64,000 nucleotides of DNA from Cumulibacter manganitolerans. Lineage in GTDB: Bacteria; Actinomycetota; Actinomycetes; Mycobacteriales; Antricoccaceae. The DNA lies in NCBI RefSeq assembly GCF_009602465.1, contig NZ_WBKP01000013.1:19075-83074 (forward strand). The letters are read 5' to 3'. Position numbers and translations under genes: made by a program. Below are positions 1 to 7,736 of the stretch, in pieces (position 1 is the stretch's first letter; each line of letters starts with the position of its first letter). The notes under the pieces are model-generated. The model worked only from the letters and a program-made list of their open reading frames with translations, searched no databases and had not been told where the DNA came from.

Positions 1-822
1 GATCCACTGGACGCCGTCCAGCAGGCCGGACTCCGCCCGCAGCCGCTCCTCCGGGTAGTCCAGGTCCGCCGCCTCGCCGCGGCGCAGCCCCGCGACGGCG
101 ACGTTGCCCTTCTCGTCGTGCAGGGTCGCCAGCAGCCGGCACAGCGTCGTCAGGGCGTCGGGCACGACGCCGCCGAACAGTCCGGAGTGCAGCGCGTGGT
201 CGAGCGTGCGTACCTCGACGATGCAGTCGGCCAGCCCGCGCAGGCTGGTGGTGACGGCCGGCGTCCCGACCTCCCAGTTGCCCGAGTCGAGGATGACGAA
301 CACGTCGGAGCGCAGCGCGTCGGCGTGCCGCTCGATCAGCGTCCGCAGGGACGGCGAGCCGATCTCCTCCTCGCCCTCGATGAACAGCGTGACCCCGACG
401 GGCGGCTTGCCGTCGAACGCGCGCAGCGCCGCCAGGTGCGCGGCGATACCGCCCTTGTCGTCGGCCGTCCCCCGGCCGTACAGCCGCCCGTCGCGCTCGG
501 TGGCCTCGAACGGCTTGGAGGTCCACAGGTCCGGGTCGCCCGTCGGCTGGACGTCGTGGTGCGCGTACAGGCACACCGTGGGCCTGCCCTGCGGCGCCGG
601 GAAGTGCGCGATGACGGCCGGCTTGCCGCCCTCCTCGACGATCCGTACGTCGGGGCAGCCCAGCTCGCGCAGCAGCCGGACGACTTCCTGCGCCGACTCC
701 CGCACCCTCTCCTCGTGCGTGGCGAGCGAGCTCACCGAGTCGATGGCCACGAGGGCCTTGAGGTCTTCGAGGCTGCTCGGGACGGCCCGGGCGACGGCGT
801 CCTTGATCTGCGCGGTATCCAT
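1..822 (-). CDS. M20 family metallopeptidase (dipeptidase), C-terminus cut by window edge
   Basis: Reading inward from an ATG at 822 the frame stays open to the left edge, giving 274 residues without a stop, so the C-terminus is missing. The protein has the M20/M25/M40 dipeptidase hallmarks: a YAHHDVQ metal-ligand segment near residue 88, GRGTADDKGG near 116-125 with the bridging aspartate, and EGEEEIGSP near 149-157 with the catalytic Glu pair. Enzymes of this family are cytosolic di-zinc peptidases that cleave dipeptides or N-acyl amino acids; the exact substrate cannot be told. The part present covers the catalytic lobe and the beginning of the dimerisation domain. The next gene downstream of its start (876-1643) is also on the minus strand. 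Confidence 0.85.
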   Translation of the reverse strand, partial: MDTAQIKDAVARAVPSSLEDLKALVAIDSVSSLATHEERVRESAQEVVRLLRELGCPDVRIVEEGGKPAVIAHFPAPQGRPTVCLYAHHDVQPTGDPDLWTSKPFEATERDGRLYGRGTADDKGGIAAHLAALRAFDGKPPVGVTLFIEGEEEIGSPSLRTLIERHADALRSDVFVILDSGNWEVGTPAVTTSLRGLADCIVEVRTLDHALHSGLFGGVVPDALTTLCRLLATLHDEKGNVAVAGLRRGEAADLDYPEERLRAESGLLDGVQWI

Positions 823-875
823 GCCCCGAGCGTATCGACCGCGCGCGGCTCCGTTCGGCGCGGCGCGCGGCCGGC

Positions 876-1643
876 TCAGCCGCCGGCCAGGCCGCGCAGC
901 AGTGCCGCGCTCGTCGCGTCGGCCGGGTAGAAGGTCTCGATCGCGAGCTCGGAGACCGTGACGTCCCGCGGCGTCCCGAATACCGCCGTCATGCTGAACA
1001 TCGCCAGCTCCGAGTCGCCGAGCCGGATCCGCAGCGGCACCACGATGGCGTCGGTGTCCGGGTCGGGGTGGTCGCTCGAGCCGGGGTATCCGTCGAGCTC
1101 GGCGCGCAACGCGATGAGCCCGGCGTCGGCGGAGGCGTCGATCTCGCGGTCGAGCCGGTCCAGCAGATGGGCGCGCCACTCGCCGAGGTTCGCGATGGCC
1201 GGCGCGAGGCCGTCAGGGTGCAGGCTCAACCGCAGGACGTTGATCGGCGGCTCGAGCAGGTGCGCCGCCGCACCGGCGACCAGCCGCTCGAGTGCCTCGT
1301 TCGCCGCGACGAGGTCCCATTGCTGATCGATCACCGCGGCGGGGAACGGATCGTGCGCGTCGAGCACCTTGGTGATCGCGTCGCTCACCAGCGACATCGA
1401 CGGCTCGCCGAGACGGTGCTCCGGATGCGCCGGGGCGAAGCCGCCGGAGACCAGCAGCCGGTTCTGCTCCCGCAGCGGCACCTCGAGGTGGCCGGCCAGC
1501 CGCAGGATCATCGCGGACGTCGGCCTCGCGCGCCCGGTCTCCACGAAGCTCAGGTGCCGCGCGGAGACCTCGGCCCGCGCAGCGAGCTCGAGCTGGCTGA
1601 GCCGGCGGCGCTCACGCCATCGGCGCAGCAGCTCGCCGGCGAC
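876..1643 (-). CDS. XRE-family HTH regulator with MmyB-like ligand domain; normal start codon missing
   Basis: The N-terminal ~60 residues form a Cro/CI-type helix-turn-helix (GELLRRWRERRRLSQLELA, then SARHLSFVETGRARP). The rest matches the MmyB-like ligand-binding domain of actinobacterial XRE regulators, with the typical DAHDPFPAAVIDQQWDLV segment. Family members usually begin M-x(4-8)-VGELLRxWR. Here no ATG, GTG or TTG precedes GELL within a plausible distance; the first in-frame candidate is a GTG at 1754, deep in the antisense of the neighbouring gene, so the end given is only the edge of recognisable homology. The N-terminus overlaps the SnoaL gene in exactly aligned codons. Members of this family often sit divergently from an NTF2-like gene, as here. 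Function may be lost if the missing start is real. Confidence 0.7.
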   Translation of the reverse strand, partial: VAGELLRRWRERRRLSQLELAARAEVSARHLSFVETGRARPTSAMILRLAGHLEVPLREQNRLLVSGGFAPAHPEHRLGEPSMSLVSDAITKVLDAHDPFPAAVIDQQWDLVAANEALERLVAGAAAHLLEPPINVLRLSLHPDGLAPAIANLGEWRAHLLDRLDREIDASADAGLIALRAELDGYPGSSDHPDPDTDAIVVPLRIRLGDSELAMFSMTAVFGTPRDVTVSELAIETFYPADATSAALLRGLAGG

Positions 1644-1982
1644 TACATCGCCATCTGGAACGAGACCGACCCCGAGGCCCGCATGGCGGCGATCGCGCAG
1701 GTCTGGGCCGACGACGCCCGGTACGTCGACCCGCTCGCCGACGTCGCGGGGCACGACGGTATCGCCGCGGTCGTCACCGGCGCCCAGGCGCAGTTCCCCG
1801 GCTGGCGGTTCCGGCTGCTCGGCCCGGTCGACGCGCACCACGACCAGCTCCGGTTCCGCTGGGAGCTCGGCCCCGAGGGCGCCGACGCACCGGTCGTCGG
1901 CTCCGACGTCGCGCTGGTCGACGCCGACGGGCGGCTGAGCCTGGTCCTGGGTTTCCTCGACAAGGTGCCCGCCCAGGTCTAG
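1554..1982 (+). CDS. SnoaL/NTF2-like family protein, start uncertain
   Basis: From residue QQLAGDYIAIW onward (position 1626) this is a standard small NTF2/SnoaL-like protein: W-N-E-T-D-P helix, YVDPLADVAGHDGI, and a C-terminal VLGFLDKVPA strand. These are cone-shaped alpha+beta folds acting as cyclases, isomerases or unknown ligand binders; none of these roles can be assigned. Relatives begin with a Met about 4-6 residues before QQL. No such codon exists here. The only upstream in-frame start is GTG 1554, without a good ribosome binding site and inside sequence that codes for the HTH protein on the other strand. The gene is the divergent partner of the XRE regulator at 876-1643 and shares its defect. 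Confidence 0.65.
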   Translation: MPRGDLGPRSELELAEPAALTPSAQQLAGDYIAIWNETDPEARMAAIAQVWADDARYVDPLADVAGHDGIAAVVTGAQAQFPGWRFRLLGPVDAHHDQLRFRWELGPEGADAPVVGSDVALVDADGRLSLVLGFLDKVPAQV

Positions 1983-2207
1983 CCGGCGCGCGGCGGTGTG
2001 CCGGCATCCCCCACCGTCGCCGTGTCCGCAAGCGCTGATCGGCTCGTCGCGTCGTCGCGGCGGGCCGATCGGCTTGTATCGAGGATCATCACTATCATCG
2101 GCGACGACGACGTCGCCGTTCATGACTGGCAGTCATTCGTCCAAGCGTCACCGGGGCTTAACCGAGCGGTCGGACGAACCTTCCACCGGAGCACTCATCC
2201 TGGCAGC

Positions 2208-2993
2208 ATGGCAACCACGCTCCGCGCAGAACCGGCGCTCCAGCCCGACGCCCACGCGACCGCCCCGGATGCCGCGAGCGCGCGTTCGTACTCGCTGCAG
2301 ATCGTCCCCCCGGGGCCGGAGGCCGAGCTCGCGCTGCGTCTGCGCTACCGCGTCTTCGCCGAGGAGATGGGCGCGCGCCTCGCCGCCCAGGCCGGCCGGG
2401 ACGTCGACGAGTGGGACGCGCACTGCGAGCACCTGATGGTCCGCGACGACCACACCGGTGACGTCGTCGGCACCTACCGGATCTTCCCTCCCCGGGCGGC
2501 CGCGCGGCTCGGCCGGTCGTATTCATCGACGGAGTTCGATCTCGACGGCCTGCGCGGTATCGGCGACAGCCTGGTCGAGGTGGGGCGCTCGTGCGTCGAC
2601 CCCGCGCACCGCAACGGGGCGGTGGTGAGCCTGCTCTGGTCGGGGCTGGCCCGGTACATGCTGCTGTCGGGGCACCGCTACCTGGGTGGCTGCGCGTCGA
2701 TCTATCTCGACGCCGGCAAGGGCAACGCGGCGGCGATCGTGCGCGAGGCGCTCGCGACGCACGCCGGCCCGGAGCACCTCGCCGTCACGCCGCACACCCC
2801 CTGGCACTACGACAAGTACCCCGAGCCGGTGAGGGTGTCCGTTCCCCCGCTGCTTCGGGCCTACCTCAGGCTCGGCGCGAAGGTGCTCGGCGAGCCGTCG
2901 TACGACCCCGGCTTCCACACCGCCGACCTCTACATCCTGCTCGACATGCAGTCGGTCGATCCCCGCGTCACCAAGCGTTTCACCGGCCGGTAG
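2208..2993 (+). CDS. OlsB-like GNAT N-acyltransferase (putative ornithine N-acyltransferase)
   Basis: A 261-residue acyltransferase of the OlsB/hemolysin-like GNAT clan. Visible marks are LRLRYRVFAEEMGA near 40-55, the DVDEWDAHCEHLMV strand, VGTYRI, and the core LVEVGRSCVDPAHRNG followed by LLWSGLARYML and LGGCASI. OlsB transfers a 3-hydroxyacyl chain from ACP to the alpha-amine of ornithine, making lyso-ornithine lipid. The start is ATG 2208; longer readings from 1998 run into unconserved sequence. It lies 8 bp upstream of an acyltransferase with an HX4D motif, the usual OlsB-OlsA order, which supports an aminolipid role. The ornithine substrate is inferred from family and neighbour. Mycobacteria carry a similar pair whose product is less certain. 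Confidence 0.72.
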   Translation: MATTLRAEPALQPDAHATAPDAASARSYSLQIVPPGPEAELALRLRYRVFAEEMGARLAAQAGRDVDEWDAHCEHLMVRDDHTGDVVGTYRIFPPRAAARLGRSYSSTEFDLDGLRGIGDSLVEVGRSCVDPAHRNGAVVSLLWSGLARYMLLSGHRYLGGCASIYLDAGKGNAAAIVREALATHAGPEHLAVTPHTPWHYDKYPEPVRVSVPPLLRAYLRLGAKVLGEPSYDPGFHTADLYILLDMQSVDPRVTKRFTGR

Positions 2994-3001
2994 GAGCCCC
3001 C

Positions 3002-3976
3002 ATGGCACCGTTCGAGTCCTGCCCGCAGCTGTGCGCGCGCCAAGGGATCACCTGCCGGCACGAGGTCGCGCCGACCGTCGTCGCGCGCCGGGCGCTGGCC
3101 GTGCTGCGGGTCGTCGTGCGCGGCGCCTGCGGCGTGCTCGCGCGCTCGGTGGCCGACCGGCTGCTGCGCCGCAGGCGCACCCCGGCCTATGTCGCGACCG
3201 TCTACCGTCGGCTGCTCGCGGCCAGCGGGATCACCGTGCGGGTCACCGGCGCACGGCGGACGTTCGCCGACCCGGGTGAGCCGGTGCTCGTCGTCGGCAA
3301 CCACGTGTCGTGGCTCGACGTCATGGCGTTCGCCGCCGTCCAGCCGCTGACCATGGTCTCGAAGCGGGAGATCGGCGAGTGGCCGGTCGTCGGCTGGGTG
3401 GCCCGTAGGGCGGGGACCGTGTTCATCGACCGCGAGCGATTCCGCGCCGTCGACGAGACCCGCAAGGAGGTCGGGCGCCGGCTGCGCTCCGGCGAGGTCG
3501 TCGCGACGTTTCCTGAGGCCACGACCACCTGCGGGCGCGGCTTGGCACCGATGTTCCCGGCGATGTTCCAGGCCGCGATCGACGTCGGCGTGCCCGTGCA
3601 GCCCGTGGCGTTCAGCTGGCTGGATCGCCATGGGCGGCTCACGACGGCCGGCGCGTACGTCGGCGACCAGCCCCTGCTGGACTCCGTGCGCGCCATCCTG
3701 GGCCAGCGCGGCCTCGCGCTGCGGATCGACGTCCTGCCGCGGATCCTGCCCAAGCACGTGCGGCCGATCGACGACCGCAAGGCGCTGCGCACCGCCGCCG
3801 CCGAGTCGATCGCGGCCGCCCTGCAGGCCCCGGTCGGCGACTGGGCCGCTCACCTGCGGCCCACGACGTGCCAGGCGGCGCAGCTGCGGGTGCCGGTGCT
3901 CACCGACCCGCTGGTCGCGCTCGAGGAGCTGCCGAGCCTGTCCGGTCCCCGGCCGCGCAAGGCCGGCGCGGCCTGA
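3002..3976 (+). CDS. PlsC/OlsA-like 1-acyl-glycerophosphate acyltransferase
   Basis: A 324-residue membrane-associated acyltransferase. The HX4D catalytic motif is NHVSWLD with His101 and Asp106, and the second block is FPEATTT, a variant of the FPEGT substrate-binding motif with Ala in place of Gly. An N-terminal amphipathic/hydrophobic stretch (residues 28-50) probably docks it to the membrane. PlsC enzymes acylate lysophosphatidate; the OlsA branch puts the second acyl chain on lyso-ornithine lipid. It starts 8 bp after the OlsB-like gene, so the two are almost certainly co-transcribed and translationally coupled. The C-terminal ~60 residues, ending in a basic PRPRKAG tail, are longer than minimal PlsC. 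An ordinary phospholipid role remains possible. Confidence 0.75.
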   Translation: MAPFESCPQLCARQGITCRHEVAPTVVARRALAVLRVVVRGACGVLARSVADRLLRRRRTPAYVATVYRRLLAASGITVRVTGARRTFADPGEPVLVVGNHVSWLDVMAFAAVQPLTMVSKREIGEWPVVGWVARRAGTVFIDRERFRAVDETRKEVGRRLRSGEVVATFPEATTTCGRGLAPMFPAMFQAAIDVGVPVQPVAFSWLDRHGRLTTAGAYVGDQPLLDSVRAILGQRGLALRIDVLPRILPKHVRPIDDRKALRTAAAESIAAALQAPVGDWAAHLRPTTCQAAQLRVPVLTDPLVALEELPSLSGPRPRKAGAA

Positions 3977-4087
3977 GGCGTCACCGGTCACGAGCGCGGA
4001 CCGGCACGGTACCGGTGTCCGGGGAGGGCCCGGCCGAATAGGGTGGAGCGCAACGGACCACACGTCGCCTACCGCCAAGGAGAAGCC

Positions 4088-5119
4088 ATGCCCATCGCCA
4101 CGCCCGAGGTCTACGCGCAGATGCTCGATCGCGCGAAGAAGGAAGGGTTCGCCTACCCCGCCATCAACTGCACGTCGTCCGAGACGATCAACGCGGCGAT
4201 CAAGGGCTTCGCGGACGCCGGATCCGACGGAATCGTGCAGTTCTCCACCGGCGGCGCCGAGTTCGGCTCCGGTCTCGGGGTGAAGGACATGGTCACCGGG
4301 GCGGTCGCGCTGGCCGAGTTCGCGCACGTGGTGGCGGCGAAGTACGACGTCAACATCGCGCTGCACACCGACCACTGCCCGAAGGACAAGCTGGACGGCT
4401 ACGTCCGGCCGCTGCTGAAGATCAGCCAGGAGCGGGTCGCGAACGGCCAGCAGCCGCTGTTCCAGTCGCACATGTGGGACGGCAGCGCCGTACCGCTCGA
4501 GGAGAACCTGGAGATCGCCAAGGAGCTGCTGGCCGAGTGCAAGAAGGCCAACATCATCCTCGAGGTCGAGGTGGGCGTCGTCGGTGGCGAGGAGGACGGC
4601 GTCGCCAACGAGATCAACGACAAGCTGTACACCACCGACGAGGACTTCCTGAAGACCTTGGAGGCGCTCGGCTCCGGCGAGAACGGCCGGTACCTGCTGG
4701 CCGCGACGTTCGGCAACGTGCACGGCGTCTACAAGCCGGGCAACGTCAAGCTGCGCCCGGAGGTGCTGCGCGACGGCCAGCGTGCGGCGGCGGACAAGCT
4801 CGGCGGCGGCAACGACAAGCCGTTCGACCTGGTCTTCCACGGCGGCTCGGGCTCCGATCCGCAGGAGATCAAGGACGCGGTGTCGTACGGCGTCGTGAAG
4901 ATGAACGTCGACACCGACACCCAGTACGCGTTCACCCGCCCGATCGCGGGCCACATGTTCAGCAACTACGACGGCGTGCTGAAGGTCGACGGCGAGGTCG
5001 GGAACAAGAAGGTGTACGACCCGCGCTCCTACCTCAAGGGCGCCGAGGGCGCGATGGCGGAGCGCGTGGTGCAGGCCTGCGCGGACCTGGGCTCGACCAA
5101 CACCTCGGTCTCGAAGTAG
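4088..5119 (+). CDS. fba: Class II fructose-bisphosphate aldolase
   Basis: A 343-residue zinc-dependent aldolase of glycolysis and gluconeogenesis that interconverts fructose 1,6-bisphosphate with dihydroxyacetone phosphate and glyceraldehyde 3-phosphate. The ALHTDHC block (residues 91-97) carries the active-site Asp and the first zinc His. EVEVGVVGGEEDG, ATFGNVHGVYKPG and FHGGSGSD supply further metal and phosphate ligands, and VVKMNVDTD is the C-terminal signature. Length and motif order fit the actinobacterial class IIA enzyme. The start at ATG 4088 is preceded by an AAGGAG at good spacing. An SDR gene follows after 6 bp and is probably co-transcribed. Confidence 0.95.
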   Translation: MPIATPEVYAQMLDRAKKEGFAYPAINCTSSETINAAIKGFADAGSDGIVQFSTGGAEFGSGLGVKDMVTGAVALAEFAHVVAAKYDVNIALHTDHCPKDKLDGYVRPLLKISQERVANGQQPLFQSHMWDGSAVPLEENLEIAKELLAECKKANIILEVEVGVVGGEEDGVANEINDKLYTTDEDFLKTLEALGSGENGRYLLAATFGNVHGVYKPGNVKLRPEVLRDGQRAAADKLGGGNDKPFDLVFHGGSGSDPQEIKDAVSYGVVKMNVDTDTQYAFTRPIAGHMFSNYDGVLKVDGEVGNKKVYDPRSYLKGAEGAMAERVVQACADLGSTNTSVSK

Positions 5120-5125
5120 GCCGCC

Positions 5126-5863
5126 GTGAGCAACCTGAAGTTCGACTTCACCGGCCGGTCGGTCGTCGTCACCGGCGCCGCGCGCGGAATCGGGCTCGAG
5201 CTCGCGCGGTTCTTCCAGGACGCCGGCGCGCGCCTGTACATGTGCGACTTCGACGCCGACGAGCTGAAGAAGGCCGCTGACGAGATCGGCGCCACCGGGT
5301 TCCCGGTCGACGTCAGCAGCACCGAGCAGGTCGAGGCGCTCGTCGCGCAGGTGGTCGAGGAGACGGGCAGCCTCGACGTCGTGGTCAACAACGCCGGCAT
5401 CCTGCGCGACACCGTGCTGTGGAAGATGACCGACGAGATGTGGGACCAGGTGCTGGCGGTGCACGCCGGCGGCACGTTCCGGCTCACCCGCGCGGCCGTG
5501 CCGCACATGCGCAAGCAGGAGTACGGCCGCATCGTCAACGTCACGTCGTACACCGGTCTGCACGGCAACACCGGCCAGGCCAACTACGCGACCGCGAAGG
5601 CGGGCATCATCGGCTTCACCAAGACGGCCGCCAAGGAGCTCGCCCGGTTCGGCATCACGGTCAACGCGATCTCTCCGAACGCCAAGACCCGGATGGTCGC
5701 CTCGATCCCGGACGACAAGCTCGCCGAGATCGCCTCGGGCATCCCCCTGGGCCGGTTCGCCGAGCCGTCGGAGATCGCCGCGGCGATCGGCTTCCTCGCC
5801 TCCGAGGAGGCCGGGTACATCACCGGCACGGTGCTGCCGGTCGACGGCGGCCTCGCGATGTAG
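5126..5863 (+). CDS. SDR-family oxidoreductase (FabG-like 3-oxoacyl reductase)
   Basis: A 245-residue classical short-chain dehydrogenase. It has the cofactor motif TGAARGIG at 17-24, NNAG near 89-92, the active-site Tyr154-x3-Lys158 in NYATAKAG, a T-S pair in VNVTSYTG just before it, and a C-terminal VLPVDGGLAM typical of FabG. An acidic residue after the second beta strand (CDFDAD) suggests NAD rather than NADP; this is inference. The GTG start at 5126 lies 6 bp after the aldolase stop, so the two genes form a unit. In actinobacteria such stand-alone FabG homologues often act in beta-oxidation or secondary steps rather than fatty acid synthesis, and the substrate here is open. Confidence 0.85.
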   Translation: MSNLKFDFTGRSVVVTGAARGIGLELARFFQDAGARLYMCDFDADELKKAADEIGATGFPVDVSSTEQVEALVAQVVEETGSLDVVVNNAGILRDTVLWKMTDEMWDQVLAVHAGGTFRLTRAAVPHMRKQEYGRIVNVTSYTGLHGNTGQANYATAKAGIIGFTKTAAKELARFGITVNAISPNAKTRMVASIPDDKLAEIASGIPLGRFAEPSEIAAAIGFLASEEAGYITGTVLPVDGGLAM

Positions 5864-5908
5864 CCACGCGCCACCTCGGCCCGCGTTCCGCGGCCCCTTG
5901 CACCGCGT

Positions 5909-5965
5909 TCTGCGGGGCAGCCAGAGACGATAACCACCTGGGATCGTGTCCGGCTGCCCCGCAGA
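5909..5965. repeat. Intergenic palindrome, family 1 copy A (likely bidirectional terminator)
   Basis: A perfect 14-bp inverted repeat: left arm 5909-5922 starting TCTGCGGGGC, right arm 5952-5965. A 5-bp inner stem ACGAT/ATCGT sits inside the 29-nt loop. It lies between the convergent SDR (ends 5863) and glcD-like gene (ends 5978). It shares its TCTGCGGGG/CCCCGCAGA ends with copies at 7415, 10206 and 30151. Confidence 0.8.
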
Positions 5966-5977
5966 TGCGTTGCGCGA

Positions 5978-7363
5978 CTAGAACACCTTGCCGGGATTGA
6001 GGATCCCCTGCGGGTCCAGGGCCTGCTTGATCTGGCGGTGCACCCGCAGGCCGAGCTCGCCGATCTCCTTGGCGAGGAAGTCCTGCTTGATCGACCCGAC
6101 GCCGTGCTCGCCGGTGATCGTGCCGCCCATCGACAGGCCGAGGTCGAGGATCTGGCCGAAGGCGACCTTCGCGCGCTCGTACTCGGCGTCGTCGCCCGGC
6201 GTGAAGCAGATCGTCGGATGCATGTTGCCGTCGCCGGCGTGCCCGCAGGTGCCGATCACCGTGTCGGTGTCGACGCCGATCTGCTCGCAGCCGGACAGGA
6301 ATTCCGCCATCCGCGAGCGCGGTACGGCGACGTCGTCCACCAGCGAGCCACCTTTGAGCGCCTCGAGCGCCGGCAGGGCCTGGCGGCGCGCGAACAGCAG
6401 CATCGAGCCCTCTTCCGCGTCGTCGGTGCGGTGCAGCTCGCTCGCACCGGCGTCCTGACACGCCCGCTCGATCCCGGCCATCTCCCGCTCGGCGCGGTCG
6501 CCGCCGCTGTCGGACTGCGCCAGCAGCAGGGCCTTCGTACCGAGGTCGAGGCCCATGTGGTGCTTGGCCTCCACCGCGGCGATCGCCGTGCCGTCCATGA
6601 TCTCCAGCAGCGAGGGCACCAGCCCGGCGTCGATGATCGCCTGCACCGCGGCGCCGGCATGGTAGAGGTCGGTGAACGATGCGACGAGGGTCGCCGGCGG
6701 CTCCGGCAGCGGGCGCAGCATGAGCGTCGCCTCGGTGATGACGCCGAGGGTGCCCTCGGCGCCGACGAACACACGGGCCAAGTCGTACCCAGCGACGCCC
6801 TTGACGGTGCGCCGGCCGGTGCGCAGCACCTCGCCGTCCGCCAGCACTACCTCCAGGCCCATCACGAAGTCCGTCGTCACGCCGTACTTCACGCAGCACA
6901 GGCCACCGGCGTTGGTCGACAGGTTGCCGCCCAGGGTGCACCAGTCGTACGACGAGGGATCGGGCGGGTAGAACAGCCCGTGCGGCTCGAGCGCCTTGCG
7001 GAAGTCGAGGTTGACCACGCCGGGCTGCACCCGCGCGTACCGGTTGGCGGTGTTGATCTCCAGGATCTCGTTCATCCGCGCGAGCGAGAGGACGATCGAG
7101 TCGCGGGTCGCGTTCGACGACCCGGCGAGACCGCTGCCGGCCCCGCGCGGATGCACAGGGACGCCGTGCTGGGCGGCCGTCTTGATCACCGCGACGACGT
7201 CCTCGGTGCTGCGGGCGTGGACGACGGCGGCCGGCTGCTCGCTGGGTGCGAGCATGGCCATGTCGCGCGAGTACGCCACCGTCACGTCAGGATCGGTGAC
7301 GACCACTTCCGGTGGAAGCAGATCCTTCAGGTCGGCCAGCGCCGCGGCGATATCGAAGCTCAT
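5978..7363 (-). CDS. FAD-binding oxidase, GlcD/glycolate-lactate dehydrogenase family
   Basis: A 461-residue flavoprotein of the FAD-linked oxidase (PCMH) family. The N-terminal FAD domain (about 35-215) includes HPRGAGSGLAGSSNAT, the pyrophosphate-binding loop, and LGGNLSTNAGGLCCVKYG. The C-terminal domain includes GTCGHAGDGNMHP and GGTITGEHGVGSIKQ, diagnostic of the GlcD and D-lactate dehydrogenase (Dld2-like) branch. Such enzymes oxidise D-2-hydroxyacids such as glycolate, D-lactate or D-2-hydroxyglutarate. No glcE or glcF subunit is adjacent, so a single-subunit D-2-hydroxyacid dehydrogenase is more likely than a three-subunit glycolate oxidase. The start is ATG 7363. Family 1 repeats flank it on both sides. 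Confidence 0.87.
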   Translation of the reverse strand: MSFDIAAALADLKDLLPPEVVVTDPDVTVAYSRDMAMLAPSEQPAAVVHARSTEDVVAVIKTAAQHGVPVHPRGAGSGLAGSSNATRDSIVLSLARMNEILEINTANRYARVQPGVVNLDFRKALEPHGLFYPPDPSSYDWCTLGGNLSTNAGGLCCVKYGVTTDFVMGLEVVLADGEVLRTGRRTVKGVAGYDLARVFVGAEGTLGVITEATLMLRPLPEPPATLVASFTDLYHAGAAVQAIIDAGLVPSLLEIMDGTAIAAVEAKHHMGLDLGTKALLLAQSDSGGDRAEREMAGIERACQDAGASELHRTDDAEEGSMLLFARRQALPALEALKGGSLVDDVAVPRSRMAEFLSGCEQIGVDTDTVIGTCGHAGDGNMHPTICFTPGDDAEYERAKVAFGQILDLGLSMGGTITGEHGVGSIKQDFLAKEIGELGLRVHRQIKQALDPQGILNPGKVF

Positions 7364-7414
7364 TCTTCGACTGTAGTTGCGTCGTCAGCCCGCGGCGCAT
7401 CCTCGCCCCTCGAC

Positions 7415-7469
7415 CTGCGGTGGATGAGGGCACGCTATCCGGGTTGCAGCGTGCACTACTCCACCGCAG
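7415..7469. repeat. Intergenic palindrome, family 1 copy B
   Basis: Outer 10-bp perfect arms 7415-7424 (CTGCGGTGGA) and 7460-7469, inner 7-bp perfect arms GCACGCT (7430-7436) and AGCGTGC (7448-7454). It lies between the start of the glcD-like gene and the stop of the small membrane gene, so it sits at the 3' end of the lemA operon. Its inner stem sequence is the same as in copies C and D. Confidence 0.8.
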
Positions 7470-7479
7470 AACGCGGACG

Positions 7480-7734
7480 TCACGTGCACTGCTTCGAGAC
7501 CGCGTCGGGCAAGGTGACCTGCTGTCCGAAGAAGGTGCACCGGCAGTTCTCGAAGCAGCTCGAGAGCTGATCTCGCTGCCAGTAGACGACACCGGCCAGG
7601 CCGATCAGGAGCACCACCAGCAGGATCTTCCCGACGACCGCGCGCACGATCGCCGCCATCAGGACGGCGAGCAGCACCAGGACGCCGATGGCGATGACCG
7701 AGACCGTCTTGACGGTGTTCAGATCGAGCGTCAT
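7480..7734 (-). CDS. Small two-helix membrane protein, cysteine-rich C-terminus
   Basis: An 84-residue protein I do not recognise. It has two hydrophobic segments, about residues 10-34 and 37-53, joined by a very short loop. They are followed by a tail of ~30 residues with four cysteines, three of them in CFENCRC, so the tail could be oxidised or bind metal if extracytoplasmic. It starts with ATG 7734, 2 bp after the LemA stop codon, and is surely in the same operon. Membrane topology and close coupling suggest it assists or accompanies LemA; this is inference. No enzymatic motif is visible. Confidence 0.72.
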   Translation of the reverse strand: MTLDLNTVKTVSVIAIGVLVLLAVLMAAIVRAVVGKILLVVLLIGLAGVVYWQRDQLSSCFENCRCTFFGQQVTLPDAVSKQCT

Positions 7735-7736
7735 GG

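Noticed and set aside
4001..4025. CGGTACCG-centred dyad before fba as an operator
   Set aside because: Arms pair only partly outside the 8-bp centre, which is expected by chance in this base composition.
2930..5563. Minus-strand open frame of 877 codons
   Set aside because: Antisense to the acyltransferase, fba and SDR genes, all strongly supported on the + strand.
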